Source: Flavobacterium sp. (GTDB taxonomy: Bacteria > Bacteroidota > Bacteroidia > Flavobacteriales > Flavobacteriaceae). From it: 46,245 nt of DNA. The notes under the pieces are model-generated. The model was not told the origin of the DNA. It worked only from the letters and a program-made list of their open reading frames with translations, and did no database searches. Position numbers and translations under genes: made by a program. The stretch lies in NCBI RefSeq assembly GCF_027490375.1, contig NZ_JAIXYH010000061.1, positions 1 through 46,245 of the forward strand, in the 5' to 3' direction. Of the stretch, positions 28,762 through 37,130 are shown in pieces; within the stretch, counting starts at the first letter, position 1; every line of letters starts with the position of its first letter.

Positions 28762-30841
28762 GGTTGATTGTTGTTTGGTTTTGGTTAATAAATGCATCAG
28801 GTACCACCATTCTCAAATGAAAACCTTTACCCATTCCGGTATTGATTTCAAATGTAGCAGAAATTTCGTTACCCCGCACAAGGACATTTGATAAGCCTTT
28901 GTTGGGTTTTGGTATTTTTGGAAAATCGAAGCCTTTACCGTCGTCGCCGTAAGAGAATATAAATTTCTGATCTTCGGTAGCTTCTAGTGAGAGTCGTACG
29001 CAGTTTGCCTTGGCGTATTTTAAGGTATTGGTGAGCAGTTCTTGCACGATTCTGTAGGTATGCACTTTAACTAATGGATTAAGTGCGTCGAGATTAACCT
29101 CATCGTCGATGTGCAGTTTGATGTTGAAATCGACATCTTCTGAAAATTCTTCAATAAAGCGGTGCAACACTGTAGATATTTCTCCATACGCTTCCGATAA
29201 TTCTCGGAATTGATCGGAGGTTGATCTTCTAATTTCGGAGTTGAGTACATCGAGACTTTTCACTTTCTTGACATATTTGGCTCGTTTATCTTCGGGAACT
29301 GAGGGACTAAATTTCAGTAACGCAAGTTTCAGACCCGTCATTTTCCCTAAAACATTATCGTGAAGTTCCCGCGCGATTCTGCTCCGTTCAATAGTCACTC
29401 CCGAATGTACACCGATATGCACGTGAGTTCCTTTGGGTCGGTTTTTTCGTGGGTCGAATTTGGGGAGGGGTTTAAATCTGTTCCATAAAAGATAACCAAC
29501 TATAAGTATCAATGAAGAAAATAGCGCAACTATTGACCACAAAACAAACTTATCAATCTTCTTATTCAAGCGATTATTCTCGCCTACTATTTCATTATAG
29601 CTAAGATAAATGGCGGCAGCTGCGTCTCGGTTTCTGTTTATTTTCTTTTGTACAGAATCTGCGACTGAGATTGTTTCTAAATAATTTTCTCTTTCAAGTA
29701 ATGAGCCTAAAGTTGAACAGAAATACTCCTGTTTTGCTTTCGCATACAAATCCAAATACTCATTTTTCTTCGAAACATCCATTGCATTTTTTGCGAAAAT
29801 TCTTGCACTATCGCATCGATTTTGCTTGTTATATATCCTTGCTAAATTTATCATGGTGTTGGTAGCAAAGTAATACAAGTTATTCTCGACTTTAAATCTC
29901 ATCGATTCTTTTATAAACTTAATCTCCTCATCAGTAAGTTTCTGAAGAGGTTTAAGCAGTAAAATATTCGTTCTCGTTGTAAAATTTCTTTCCACGTCGG
30001 GAACAGTTTCTTGCAATCTCAATGAAGATTCATATTTCTTTTTAGCTTCTAGAAAATCTCCTTTTTCCTCGGCAAGTAACCCCAAATTATTGAGCACTGT
30101 GTACAATTCGTCATTAATTCCTTCCTCAGCCCTTTCTTCAGCAATAATCTTAGCTTTTTCAAGATATGTTTTTGCAAGACTCAACTCAGACAACTTTATT
30201 GCAACTAAAGCTGAGAAATTATACCAATCAAAAATATATACCTTGGGGACGTCTGATGCTTCTACAAATTTCAATTTTGATAAAACTTGCAAAGCGGAGT
30301 TATAATCATTAACTTCATAAAGGGATTCAGATAATGCGAGAGCGATTTGAAATTTCAGCTTATTATCTTTGATTAAATCCAATCTTTTTGCTGAAAAACT
30401 AAGGTTTTTAATTGCTAGCATCACATCTCCGTCTTCTTGCGCTCTTAGACCTAGTAGATAAGATAGATGAACAGAATGGCTACTAGACTCAAAAGGCACA
30501 ACATTCTTTTCAAGTATTCGTAATACCTTATTAAAATTATGAATGTCAGAATTTACATAGAATTTTCTTGCAATTTTAAAAGCAATCACTCCTGAAAGAC
30601 TGTCAAAAGATGAATTAATAATTAATTCCTTTGCTTCATCTAGAATTCTTTTTTCATTAGTTGTATTTAAGTCTTCTAGCCTCGATAAAAGTTCAACTTT
30701 CTTCCTGTCTGAACTAATACTATTCAACAATTCAAACCTTGAAAAGATGTAATAAATCAATACAGAGAAAAACAAAATTCCTAAAAACAAAGGAATTACA
30801 AATTTTATCTTCGTAAAAATGGCTAATTTACTTTTTTCCAT
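28736..30841 (-). CDS. TPR-containing sensor histidine kinase (HPK7 type)
   Basis: This 701-residue protein has an N-terminal membrane helix (about 12-32) and a long TPR-like helical sensor region (about 40-420). A second helix (about 430-450, LWSIVALFSSLILIVGYLLW) precedes a DHp domain with phospho-accepting H494 in IARELHDNVLGKMTG. An HATPase domain with LVQELLTNTLKYAKA and DDGKGFDFP completes it. HPK7 kinases pair with NarL-type regulators, as here, where the regulator overlaps its 3' end. The TPRs sit between two helices, so the sensor is expected on the periplasmic side; the ligand is unknown. The gene is divergent from the phosphatase/LytTR pair. Confidence 0.9.
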   Translation of the reverse strand: MEKSKLAIFTKIKFVIPLFLGILFFSVLIYYIFSRFELLNSISSDRKKVELLSRLEDLNTTNEKRILDEAKELIINSSFDSLSGVIAFKIARKFYVNSDIHNFNKVLRILEKNVVPFESSSHSVHLSYLLGLRAQEDGDVMLAIKNLSFSAKRLDLIKDNKLKFQIALALSESLYEVNDYNSALQVLSKLKFVEASDVPKVYIFDWYNFSALVAIKLSELSLAKTYLEKAKIIAEERAEEGINDELYTVLNNLGLLAEEKGDFLEAKKKYESSLRLQETVPDVERNFTTRTNILLLKPLQKLTDEEIKFIKESMRFKVENNLYYFATNTMINLARIYNKQNRCDSARIFAKNAMDVSKKNEYLDLYAKAKQEYFCSTLGSLLERENYLETISVADSVQKKINRNRDAAAAIYLSYNEIVGENNRLNKKIDKFVLWSIVALFSSLILIVGYLLWNRFKPLPKFDPRKNRPKGTHVHIGVHSGVTIERSRIARELHDNVLGKMTGLKLALLKFSPSVPEDKRAKYVKKVKSLDVLNSEIRRSTSDQFRELSEAYGEISTVLHRFIEEFSEDVDFNIKLHIDDEVNLDALNPLVKVHTYRIVQELLTNTLKYAKANCVRLSLEATEDQKFIFSYGDDGKGFDFPKIPKPNKGLSNVLVRGNEISATFEINTGMGKGFHLRMVVPDAFINQNQTTINHEHQDFIY

Positions 30842-30874
30842 ACAGCTAAGTTAACTAACGCCTTTTTCTCTCGA

Positions 30875-30891
30875 TTACGGTTTTTCCGTAA
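30875..30891. promoter_or_regulatory. Inverted repeat in divergent promoter region
   Basis: TTACGG-TTTTT-CCGTAA is a perfect 6-bp inverted repeat in the 84-base gap between divergent genes. It lies just upstream of a degenerate -7 box TATTTTTA (30899-30906) for the plus-strand gene, so it could be an operator. Confidence 0.4.
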
Positions 30892-30925
30892 ATCTTCATA
30901 TTTTTACAAAAATCATCAAAAATCA

Positions 30926-31651
30926 TTGCAAACATTTGTCATAGGCGATATTCATGGCGCGTTAAGAGCGCTTGAAGAACTGCTACAACAGCTAAATCTT
31001 AAGGAACAAGATACATTGATTTTTTTGGGAGACTACGTTGATGGATATAGCGATTCGCCAGCTGTACTGGATTATTTGATTCAACTTGAACGCAAGCAAG
31101 CCTGTATTTTTCTTAGAGGAAACCACGACGAACTCTTGTTAAACTGGCTCAATAAAGGCGCTGAGAATCCGCTCTGGTTGCAACACGGCGGATTGAGTAC
31201 AGTACAAGCTTATCAAAATACAAATGCAAGCACCAAACTGAGACACCGCGATTTCTTGGAGCGTCTAAAACCCTATTACCTGGAAAACAATAAATTATTT
31301 GTTCACGCCGGTTTTACTAATTTAAAAGGAGTACAATACGAAATAGATTCGCGACCGTTTTCATGGGATCGTACATTATGGGAGCTCGCTCTTAGTGTAG
31401 ATAGTAATTTAGCTGTAGACTCAAACAGATATCCCAAACGACTAAAATTGTATCAAGAAATTTACATCGGTCATACTCCGGTTACGCAAATTGGCGCTAA
31501 CAAACCAACAAACTTTGCCAATGTTTGGAATATAGACACCGGAGCTGGTTTTGGAAACTACCTGAGTGCACTTGAAATAAGCTCTAAAAAAATATACCAA
31601 AGTTCAAAAATTTCTGACCTTTATCCCTTAGAAACGGGAAGAACTGCCTAA
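30926..31651 (+). CDS. PPP-type serine/threonine metallophosphatase
   Basis: This 241-residue protein has the complete PPP signature GDIHG (7-11), GDYVDG (35-40) and GNHDE (65-69), with downstream metal ligands in FVHAGF and YIGHTP. Small bacterial PPP enzymes dephosphorylate proteins or dinucleotide polyphosphates; the substrate here is unknown. The only plausible start is TTG at 30926, since the protein must begin at QTFVIGDIHG and no ATG is available. Its stop overlaps the ATG of the LytTR gene (TAATG), so the two are coupled translationally. That links the phosphatase to a signalling function. Confidence 0.88.
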   Translation: MQTFVIGDIHGALRALEELLQQLNLKEQDTLIFLGDYVDGYSDSPAVLDYLIQLERKQACIFLRGNHDELLLNWLNKGAENPLWLQHGGLSTVQAYQNTNASTKLRHRDFLERLKPYYLENNKLFVHAGFTNLKGVQYEIDSRPFSWDRTLWELALSVDSNLAVDSNRYPKRLKLYQEIYIGHTPVTQIGANKPTNFANVWNIDTGAGFGNYLSALEISSKKIYQSSKISDLYPLETGRTA

Positions 31652-32367
31652 TGCGGATAAGCTATGTAATCATAGAGCGTGATGTTAAAACTGCTATTCG
31701 GATACACGATATCCTTGATGAGCAGGGCGACTTCCTATTTCTTGGCTCTTTTGTTGAGGCAGAAAAAGCGATTCCTACACTTTTAGAAAATAAGCCAGAC
31801 ATTATATTCTTGGGCTTGCCCGCCGCTTTGGATAGCAATCAGACGGCGTGGTTTCTGACAGCAGAACTGCGACGCAACCAAATCCCGATTCCGAAAATTG
31901 TTGTGCTCAGTGAAACTCAAGAATTTGCCTATCAAGCAATTAAAGAGGGAGTTGTCGATTATCTATTAAAGCCCGTAGACACTACCGAGCTGTTGAAATT
32001 CATTTCGAAACTACAGTTAAAGGTAGAATTTACTTCGAATACCCTCTTTCTGAAATCGTATGGCGATTACCGATTTATCAAAATAGCTGACCTGCTATAC
32101 GCTAAAGCTGATAACAACTCGACCGATTTATATCTGACCAGCGGCGAGAAGATTGCTGCTTTTAAAACTTTAAAGCACTTCGAAAGAACCTTACCGCCTC
32201 AATTTGTACGCATTCATAATAGCTATATTGTAAACGCACAGTACATCACCCGAATTCATATAGCAAACAACATTTGCTATTTAAAAGGAAGTAAACTACA
32301 ACTACCCGTATCAAAATCCTATAAAAACAATCTCGACAGACTTGTTGAGATCATTTTGTCCTTGTAA
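31651..32367 (+). CDS. LytTR regulator with degenerate (pseudo-)receiver
   Basis: This 238-residue protein has an N-terminal receiver-like fold (1-120) and a C-terminal LytTR DNA-binding domain (about 130-238, with LLYAKADNNSTDLYL and FVRIHNSYIVN). In the receiver the phospho-acceptor position is Gly (IIFLG55LP, usually FLD). The acidic pocket reads E9-R10-D11 instead of D-D-E. S87 and K107 remain. Classical Asp phosphorylation therefore looks impossible, so activity may be set by dimerisation, partner binding or expression level. It is translationally coupled to the PPP phosphatase. No LytS-type histidine kinase is adjacent. Confidence 0.88.
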   Translation: MRISYVIIERDVKTAIRIHDILDEQGDFLFLGSFVEAEKAIPTLLENKPDIIFLGLPAALDSNQTAWFLTAELRRNQIPIPKIVVLSETQEFAYQAIKEGVVDYLLKPVDTTELLKFISKLQLKVEFTSNTLFLKSYGDYRFIKIADLLYAKADNNSTDLYLTSGEKIAAFKTLKHFERTLPPQFVRIHNSYIVNAQYITRIHIANNICYLKGSKLQLPVSKSYKNNLDRLVEIILSL

Positions 32368-32470
32368 AACGCAATAAAAAGGGCGAAAATCGTTAAAAAT
32401 CGGGCTGAAAATGTTAAAATTTTAAATTGACCAATCAAAAGCTGTCGATTAGAAAATTTGTTTCCCTACT

Positions 32471-32497
32471 TACAACCTAAAGGTTGTAAAAGTTTTT
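32471..32497 (+). terminator. Probable terminator after the LytTR gene
   Basis: A TACAACC/GGTTGTA stem with a TAAA loop is followed by AAAGTTTTT, a weak T-run. It lies about 100 bases past the stop, at the upstream edge of the next promoter. Confidence 0.5.
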
Positions 32498-32523
32498 GTA
32501 ATTCTAAGGCAGATGTACTTTTG
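32493..32523 (+). promoter_or_regulatory. Promoter of the small exported peptide gene
   Basis: TTTTTG (32493-32498), a 17-base spacer and TACTTTTG (32516-32523) are a close match to the Bacteroidota promoter, 51 bases before ATG 32575. Confidence 0.75.
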
Positions 32524-32574
32524 GTACATAATAAAGCAAACAAAATTACAAAAATAACCCCAATTTAAGACATT

Positions 32575-32748
32575 ATGAAAAAGTTAGCCATCTTAGTAGT
32601 AGTAGCAGTAGTTGCATTAGTAGGTTTAGTATCATACAATGGAAAGGCAAATGTAAGCGAGCCTAAAAATAACGGTCAGATTTTGGCTGACTTAAAGACT
32701 GGCAATGGAGACGGAATAACTGTAGTAACAACAAAGAAACGTGATTAA
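32575..32748 (+). CDS. Small exported or membrane-anchored peptide (57 aa)
   Basis: The frame encodes MKKLAILVVVAVVALVGLV as a hydrophobic signal or anchor. A polar tail of about 38 residues follows with NNGQILADLKTGNGDGITVV and a basic end TTKKRD. A strong promoter and a following terminator frame it, which supports it as a real gene despite its size. I know no family for it. It precedes the histidine kinase gene by 45 bases, so it may be a signal peptide, a kinase modulator or an abundant small envelope protein. Which of these is not decidable from sequence. Confidence 0.7.
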   Translation: MKKLAILVVVAVVALVGLVSYNGKANVSEPKNNGQILADLKTGNGDGITVVTTKKRD

Positions 32749-32765
32749 AAAATAATACTTAATTT

Positions 32766-32792
32766 AAGCCACCTTAAAGGGTGGCTTTTTTT
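32766..32792 (+). terminator. Terminator abutting the kinase start codon
   Basis: An AAGCCACC/GGTGGCTT stem with its T-run ends directly at the ATG (32793) of the next gene. The kinase message must arise by read-through or by an unseen promoter inside the peptide gene, so this can act as an attenuator. Confidence 0.85.
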
Positions 32793-34820
32793 ATGAAAAA
32801 AATTATCGTATCGCTTGCTGTTATAGTATTGTCATTGTGGAGTTGTGAGGAACAAAACATAAAATCGAAAAAAACAGCACTTCACCAAATCAACATATTA
32901 CTTGACTCTGCTAACTTGGAAACTCTTGATAAATTCAGTCGATCTAAAATAGCAGATAGAGTTCTGTTAAAGATAAGTGAATGGCCCAATGATTCTTTGA
33001 AAACAGCTCTACTTTTTAAAATTGCAAATAGATACTATAATATTAAAGAATTTAAAAATTACTACTCGGTTTCAAAAAGCATACTAAGAAACAGTATTAA
33101 AATAAAGGATTCTTCAAGTATTTGCAAGGCGTCATATTATTTAGCTGACTATCACACTGAAATCAACAATGCCGATAGCGCATTCTATTACACTAACTAT
33201 GGTACAAAAGTTGCGTCAAAAGCTAACCTAAAAGACTACTTATCGCAAGGACAAATAAATAAAGCCTTAATCTTTATTAGTCAGAATGATTATACTTCAG
33301 GTGAACGAGAATTATATAAGGTTCTACAATTTTTTAAAAAAAATCCTAATGAAAATATGTTGGTTCAAACTTATGAATTATTAGGCTTGACGTCGATAAA
33401 TCTACAGCAATATGAGCTAGCAGAAGAATACTATCAAAAATTAATGGCAATTGGAAAAAACTATTCTGACCCTTCTCTAGAGTTTTTATCCGCAAGTGCT
33501 TCAAACAACATTGGACTTATAAAATTAAAAGAAAAGGAATACGAAAATGCTGTCGATGTATTTAAAATGGCTATTAAGAGTGATTCACTAAAAAATAAAA
33601 GATTTGATATTTATATTACCATTTTCGACAATTTAGAATATACAAGATTTAAATTAAATAAAAAACATAATTATGACAAAACGGCAAGATACCTTATAAG
33701 AGCTAAAGACAGTATAAAAGACAGCGAAGGAGCAATAACAACCTTACTTAGATTATCAGAGTATCAACAGCAGTTAAATGATTCGCTCTCAGCTAAAGGA
33801 AGCGCAAAACTAGCATACAATAAATCTAGAGAAATTGCCAGTAAGAAAGATCAAACCCTCGCCCTCAAACAACTCATCAAAGTCGATCGCGCCAACGCAT
33901 CAAAATACGCAGAAGAATATATTAGAATAAGCGACTCCCTTCAGGTTGCCGAACGCCGAATTCGAAACAAACTTGCCCGTATCGAATACGAAACCGATGA
34001 ACTTATCGTAGAAAAAAACAGCCTGATCGAACAACGAAAATCCATTATTTACATTACTCTGGCACTCCTAACCATCGGGGCTTTCGTGTTCATCATTCGG
34101 ATACAAATGGCTAAAAACCGAGAACTTATTCTCATTCAACAACAACAAAAAGCCAACGAAGAAATCTACGAACTCATGCTCTCCCAACAAAGCAAAATGG
34201 AAGCCGTTCGACAAACTGAAAAACGAAATATCGCCCGGGAACTCCACGACGGCGTACTCGGAAAACTCTTCGGAACCCGACTCAATCTCGGACTACTCAA
34301 CGAAAAAAATACCGAAAAAGCAGCCGAAGAACGCGTACAATTCATTGAAGAACTCAAGAAAATCGAACAAGAAATCCGCGAAATCTCGCACGACCTAAGC
34401 CAAGAAAAAGCGGCCGTCGTCAATAACTTCGTTCTCGTACTAAACGATTACTTCGAAAAACAAAAACATATCGCAAGCGCCAGCATTACGCTCGATATTT
34501 CCGATAACATCAAATGGCAAGAAATCGATAACCTGACTAAAATCAACCTGTACCGAATCGTCCAAGAATGCTTACAAAACATCAACAAACACGCACAAGC
34601 AACAGAAGCTCACTTCAATATCACTCAAATCGAAAACCAACTGCACCTACAAGTAATTGATAACGGAATCGGGTTTAACGCCAACAAAGAAAAGAAAGGT
34701 ATCGGACTCAAAAACATCGACCTTCGCGTAAAACAAAGTAAAGCTTCAATGGAAATTTATTCAGAAAAAAACAAAGGGACTACCTTTTTATTTAAATTTC
34801 CCTTAACTTCATACGCCTAA
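32793..34820 (+). CDS. TPR lipoprotein-like sensor histidine kinase (HPK7 type)
   Basis: This 675-residue protein begins with a lipoprotein-like signal (LSLWSC18). A TPR-rich sensor follows (about 30-400), then a membrane helix (about 420-437), a coiled coil, a DHp domain with H485 in IARELHDGVLGKLFG and an HATPase domain (IVQECLQNINKHAQA, DNGIGFNANKEKKGIGL). The ATG at 32793 is the start; an in-frame GTG at 32781 lies inside the terminator stem. It is followed 13 bases on by a receiver-only protein. The 5' half is very AT-rich while the 3' half from about 33845 is far richer in C, with CTC, ATC and CGA codons. That suggests a mosaic gene. Confidence 0.9.
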   Translation: MKKIIVSLAVIVLSLWSCEEQNIKSKKTALHQINILLDSANLETLDKFSRSKIADRVLLKISEWPNDSLKTALLFKIANRYYNIKEFKNYYSVSKSILRNSIKIKDSSSICKASYYLADYHTEINNADSAFYYTNYGTKVASKANLKDYLSQGQINKALIFISQNDYTSGERELYKVLQFFKKNPNENMLVQTYELLGLTSINLQQYELAEEYYQKLMAIGKNYSDPSLEFLSASASNNIGLIKLKEKEYENAVDVFKMAIKSDSLKNKRFDIYITIFDNLEYTRFKLNKKHNYDKTARYLIRAKDSIKDSEGAITTLLRLSEYQQQLNDSLSAKGSAKLAYNKSREIASKKDQTLALKQLIKVDRANASKYAEEYIRISDSLQVAERRIRNKLARIEYETDELIVEKNSLIEQRKSIIYITLALLTIGAFVFIIRIQMAKNRELILIQQQQKANEEIYELMLSQQSKMEAVRQTEKRNIARELHDGVLGKLFGTRLNLGLLNEKNTEKAAEERVQFIEELKKIEQEIREISHDLSQEKAAVVNNFVLVLNDYFEKQKHIASASITLDISDNIKWQEIDNLTKINLYRIVQECLQNINKHAQATEAHFNITQIENQLHLQVIDNGIGFNANKEKKGIGLKNIDLRVKQSKASMEIYSEKNKGTTFLFKFPLTSYA

Positions 34821-34833
34821 AACAAACCTACAA

Positions 34834-35304
34834 ATGAAAAAACATATTCGTCTTTTTATGGTTGACGATCACCCTTTTATACTCAGTGCGTATAAAAATA
34901 CCGTCGATCGTTTTCGCCCCGACGAATATTCCGTGGCCCACACCGAAGCCGCCGACGCCCGAGAAGCCTACCTCGCCATCAAAAACAACAGCAATTTCGA
35001 CGTTGCTTTTCTCGATATCAGCATACCTCCAAGCCCCGAACATCACGTCTATTCCGGACTCGACCTCGCCAATATCCTCAAAGAAAAAATGCCTGCCTGC
35101 AAAGTCGTTTTGCTAACCATGCACACCGAAAAAGTGCGCTTTCAAGAAGTAATCGATCAAGTAAATCCCGCCGGTCTCATCATTAAAAACGACCTCACCT
35201 TCGAAGAATTGCTCAACGCTTTCGAACAAATTCTGCAAAACAACAACTACTACAGCGAGAGCGTCATGAAAATTATTCAAGATAACGATACTACGAACCC
35301 GTAA
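34834..35304 (+). CDS. Receiver-only response regulator (NarL-type without HTH)
   Basis: This 156-residue protein has an intact receiver: D11-D12 in MVDDHP, phospho-acceptor D61 in AFLDISIP, Thr in LLTMHTE and Lys in LIIKND. It closely resembles the receiver of the regulator at 28099-28761 but stops at IIQDNDTTNP, where the LuxR-type helix-turn-helix should begin. No HTH remnant follows, because thiL occupies the other strand and overlaps by 14 bases. It could be a phosphate sink, a protein-binding single-domain regulator or a truncation product. Codon use resembles the 3' half of the kinase gene. Confidence 0.85.
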   Translation: MKKHIRLFMVDDHPFILSAYKNTVDRFRPDEYSVAHTEAADAREAYLAIKNNSNFDVAFLDISIPPSPEHHVYSGLDLANILKEKMPACKVVLLTMHTEKVRFQEVIDQVNPAGLIIKNDLTFEELLNAFEQILQNNNYYSESVMKIIQDNDTTNP

Positions 35305-36331
35305 ATCCGCGCGCAGTCAACGCTACCGTAGTTCCAGCACGTGTCATTAACTGCTTGCCTGAACCCGCCGGCGTTGTATGACCAATTACCGTCAAATTCG
35401 GGTTGCCCTTTATCTTATCAAAGTCGGTCAGCGAAATCGTAAACAACAATTCGTAATCCTCACCTCCGTTTAAAGCAACAGTGGTGGAATCTATATTAAA
35501 CTCCTCGCAGCACGAAATCAGCTGCGGATCTAAAGGCAATTTCTCCTCATAAATTCGACAACCTAAATCGGCCGCCCTACACAAATGTAAGGCTTCCGAA
35601 ACCAAACCGTCGGAAATATCAATCATAGCCGTAGGCTTTACCTCTAACTGCTCCAACAAAGTTTTAATATCGGTGCGCGCTTCCGGTTTTAACTGTCGCT
35701 CAATTAAATACGTGTACGGTGTTAAATCGGGCTGGTTGTTTGGGTTAGCTAAAAAAACTTGCTTTTCGCGTTCCAAAACTTGCAAGCCCATATACGCCGC
35801 ACCAATATCGCCTGTAACTACCAGTAAATCCGTTTCTTTTGCTGTACTTCGCAAAACTACTTCCGACTCTTTTGCCTGCGCCACAGCCGTTACCGAAATA
35901 ATTAAACCCGTAACCGAGCTCGAAGTATCGCCGCCCACTAAATCAACGCCAAAACGCGCACAAGCCAACTGAACTCCTCTGTAAAACTCATCAATGGCCT
36001 CTAAAGTAAAGCGGTTGCTTACCGCTATAGAAATCAAAATTTGTTCGGGCTTTACGTTCATGGCGCATAAATCCGATATTCCTACCACAACCGTTTTGTA
36101 GCCCAAGTGTTTTAACGGCATAAAACTTAGGTCAAAATGCACGCCTTCAATCAACAACTCTTTCGTTATCAGCGTGTTTTCTTCCGAACGTTGCAACACC
36201 GCGGCATCGTCGCCAATACCCAATTTCGAACTGCCATTTTTTAACGGAAATCCTTCCGAAATACGTGCTATCAATCCAAATTCGCCCAGCTGCGCCAACG
36301 GTGTTCGCGGCTGATTCTTATCTTCTAACAT
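35291..36331 (-). CDS. thiL: Thiamine-monophosphate kinase
   Basis: This 346-residue ATP-dependent kinase makes thiamine diphosphate from the monophosphate. The PurM/AIR-synthase-like fold shows GIGDDAAVL (38-46), VVVGISDLCAMNVKPEQILIS, LVGGDTSSS, VTGDIGAAYMGL and MIDISDGL in the expected order, plus NGGEDYELLFT near the C-terminus. The length is normal. It has no thi neighbours here. Its 3' end overlaps the receiver-only gene on the opposite strand by 14 bases, with no room for a terminator between them. Confidence 0.94.
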   Translation of the reverse strand: MLEDKNQPRTPLAQLGEFGLIARISEGFPLKNGSSKLGIGDDAAVLQRSEENTLITKELLIEGVHFDLSFMPLKHLGYKTVVVGISDLCAMNVKPEQILISIAVSNRFTLEAIDEFYRGVQLACARFGVDLVGGDTSSSVTGLIISVTAVAQAKESEVVLRSTAKETDLLVVTGDIGAAYMGLQVLEREKQVFLANPNNQPDLTPYTYLIERQLKPEARTDIKTLLEQLEVKPTAMIDISDGLVSEALHLCRAADLGCRIYEEKLPLDPQLISCCEEFNIDSTTVALNGGEDYELLFTISLTDFDKIKGNPNLTVIGHTTPAGSGKQLMTRAGTTVALTARGFTGS

Positions 36332-36394
36332 GCGCTAAAATTTTCAGCTAAGGTACACAAACCAACAGCGCTATTCGCCTTTTGCAAGTGCCGA

Positions 36395-36610
36395 TTTCTG
36401 TTTTTTGGGCACATCCCGCCGCAACAATTTCGTGGAAATACAATAACGCGGCTGGTCGGGTTTTTCGCTGCAAGGCGCACCGTTCCAAAACCGTTTCGCC
36501 AAACTGCGGCACGGCTTCCGTTGGTCGCCGCTCCGCAGCAGGCTGCACAGCTTTTGGCTCGGCACGGCTTTCCGCTGCAACCCCTTGTGCAAAAATGTGC
36601 ACAGAAAAAA
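36395..36610. repeat. GC-rich intergenic island (TTTTTTGGGC family)
   Basis: Upstream of thiL and starting with TTTTTTGGGCACATCCCGCC is a GC-rich stretch that includes GGCTTTCCGCTGCAACCCC (about 36568-36586). The phrase is close to GGCTTTCCGCTGTAGCCCC in the island at 42832. Open frames on both strands are Cys/Arg/Pro-rich by composition and match no family, so I treat it as non-coding. Confidence 0.6.
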
Positions 36611-36722
36611 GTGCAAACGAGCATTGGTAGCTGGAACAGGTCGGGGTTAAAAATCATGAAACAAGCAGCTGTTTTCAAATCTGCATCCTACAACAATCAT
36701 TAATAGTGTTCATCTATCAACT

Positions 36723-36754
36723 AAAAAACCGCCTCAACATTAAGGCGGTTTTTT
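36723..36754. terminator. Orphan bidirectional terminator
   Basis: An AAAAAACCGCCT/AGGCGGTTTTTT hairpin has no recognised gene ending at it on either strand. The nearest upstream sequence is the GC-rich island and about 110 bases of intergenic DNA. Confidence 0.8.
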
Positions 36755-37130
36755 AATGAAAACGTTTTATCACTACAACGCAAGTTTGATGTGTGCTAGC
36801 GAACATTTTAAAACCACCAACATTTATGTGAGTAAACAAACAAGAATGACCAAAAAAACGGTTGGAATTTAGAAAGATTTTTTATGAAAAATAAAGTTTG
36901 AGATACTAAAAAGTAAGTTAGATACGTTAGCCCATTATACTTGCATTTTAATAACACTGTAGTTCAATATTTAGGAAGCAAAATTTTATAGTATGAGCGA
37001 GTTTTTTTGTTGTAAAAAATTACTTATAAAAAGAAAGTTAAATTTTTAAATAAAGTTTTAAGGAATTGTTTTTTTTTCATTTGTGTACGGTATCACACTT
37101 AACTTATTTATTAATTTAAATTTTTAATTT
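36755..37130. other. AT-rich intergenic region and leader of the secreted peptide gene
   Basis: These 376 bases are very AT-rich with no credible gene. A near-consensus -7 box TATACTTG lies at about 36936-36943. If used, it would give a leader of about 190 bases. Nothing else is recognisable. Confidence 0.4.

Noticed and set aside
36325..36678. Overlapping open frames on both strands rich in Cys, Arg, Ala and Pro
   Set aside because: They follow from the GC-rich island composition, overlap each other in several frames, match no family and have no leader or promoter box.
36646..36703. 15-residue frame starting MKQAAVFKSA before the orphan terminator
   Set aside because: Too short and without a convincing leader; an RNA is the simpler explanation for the terminator.
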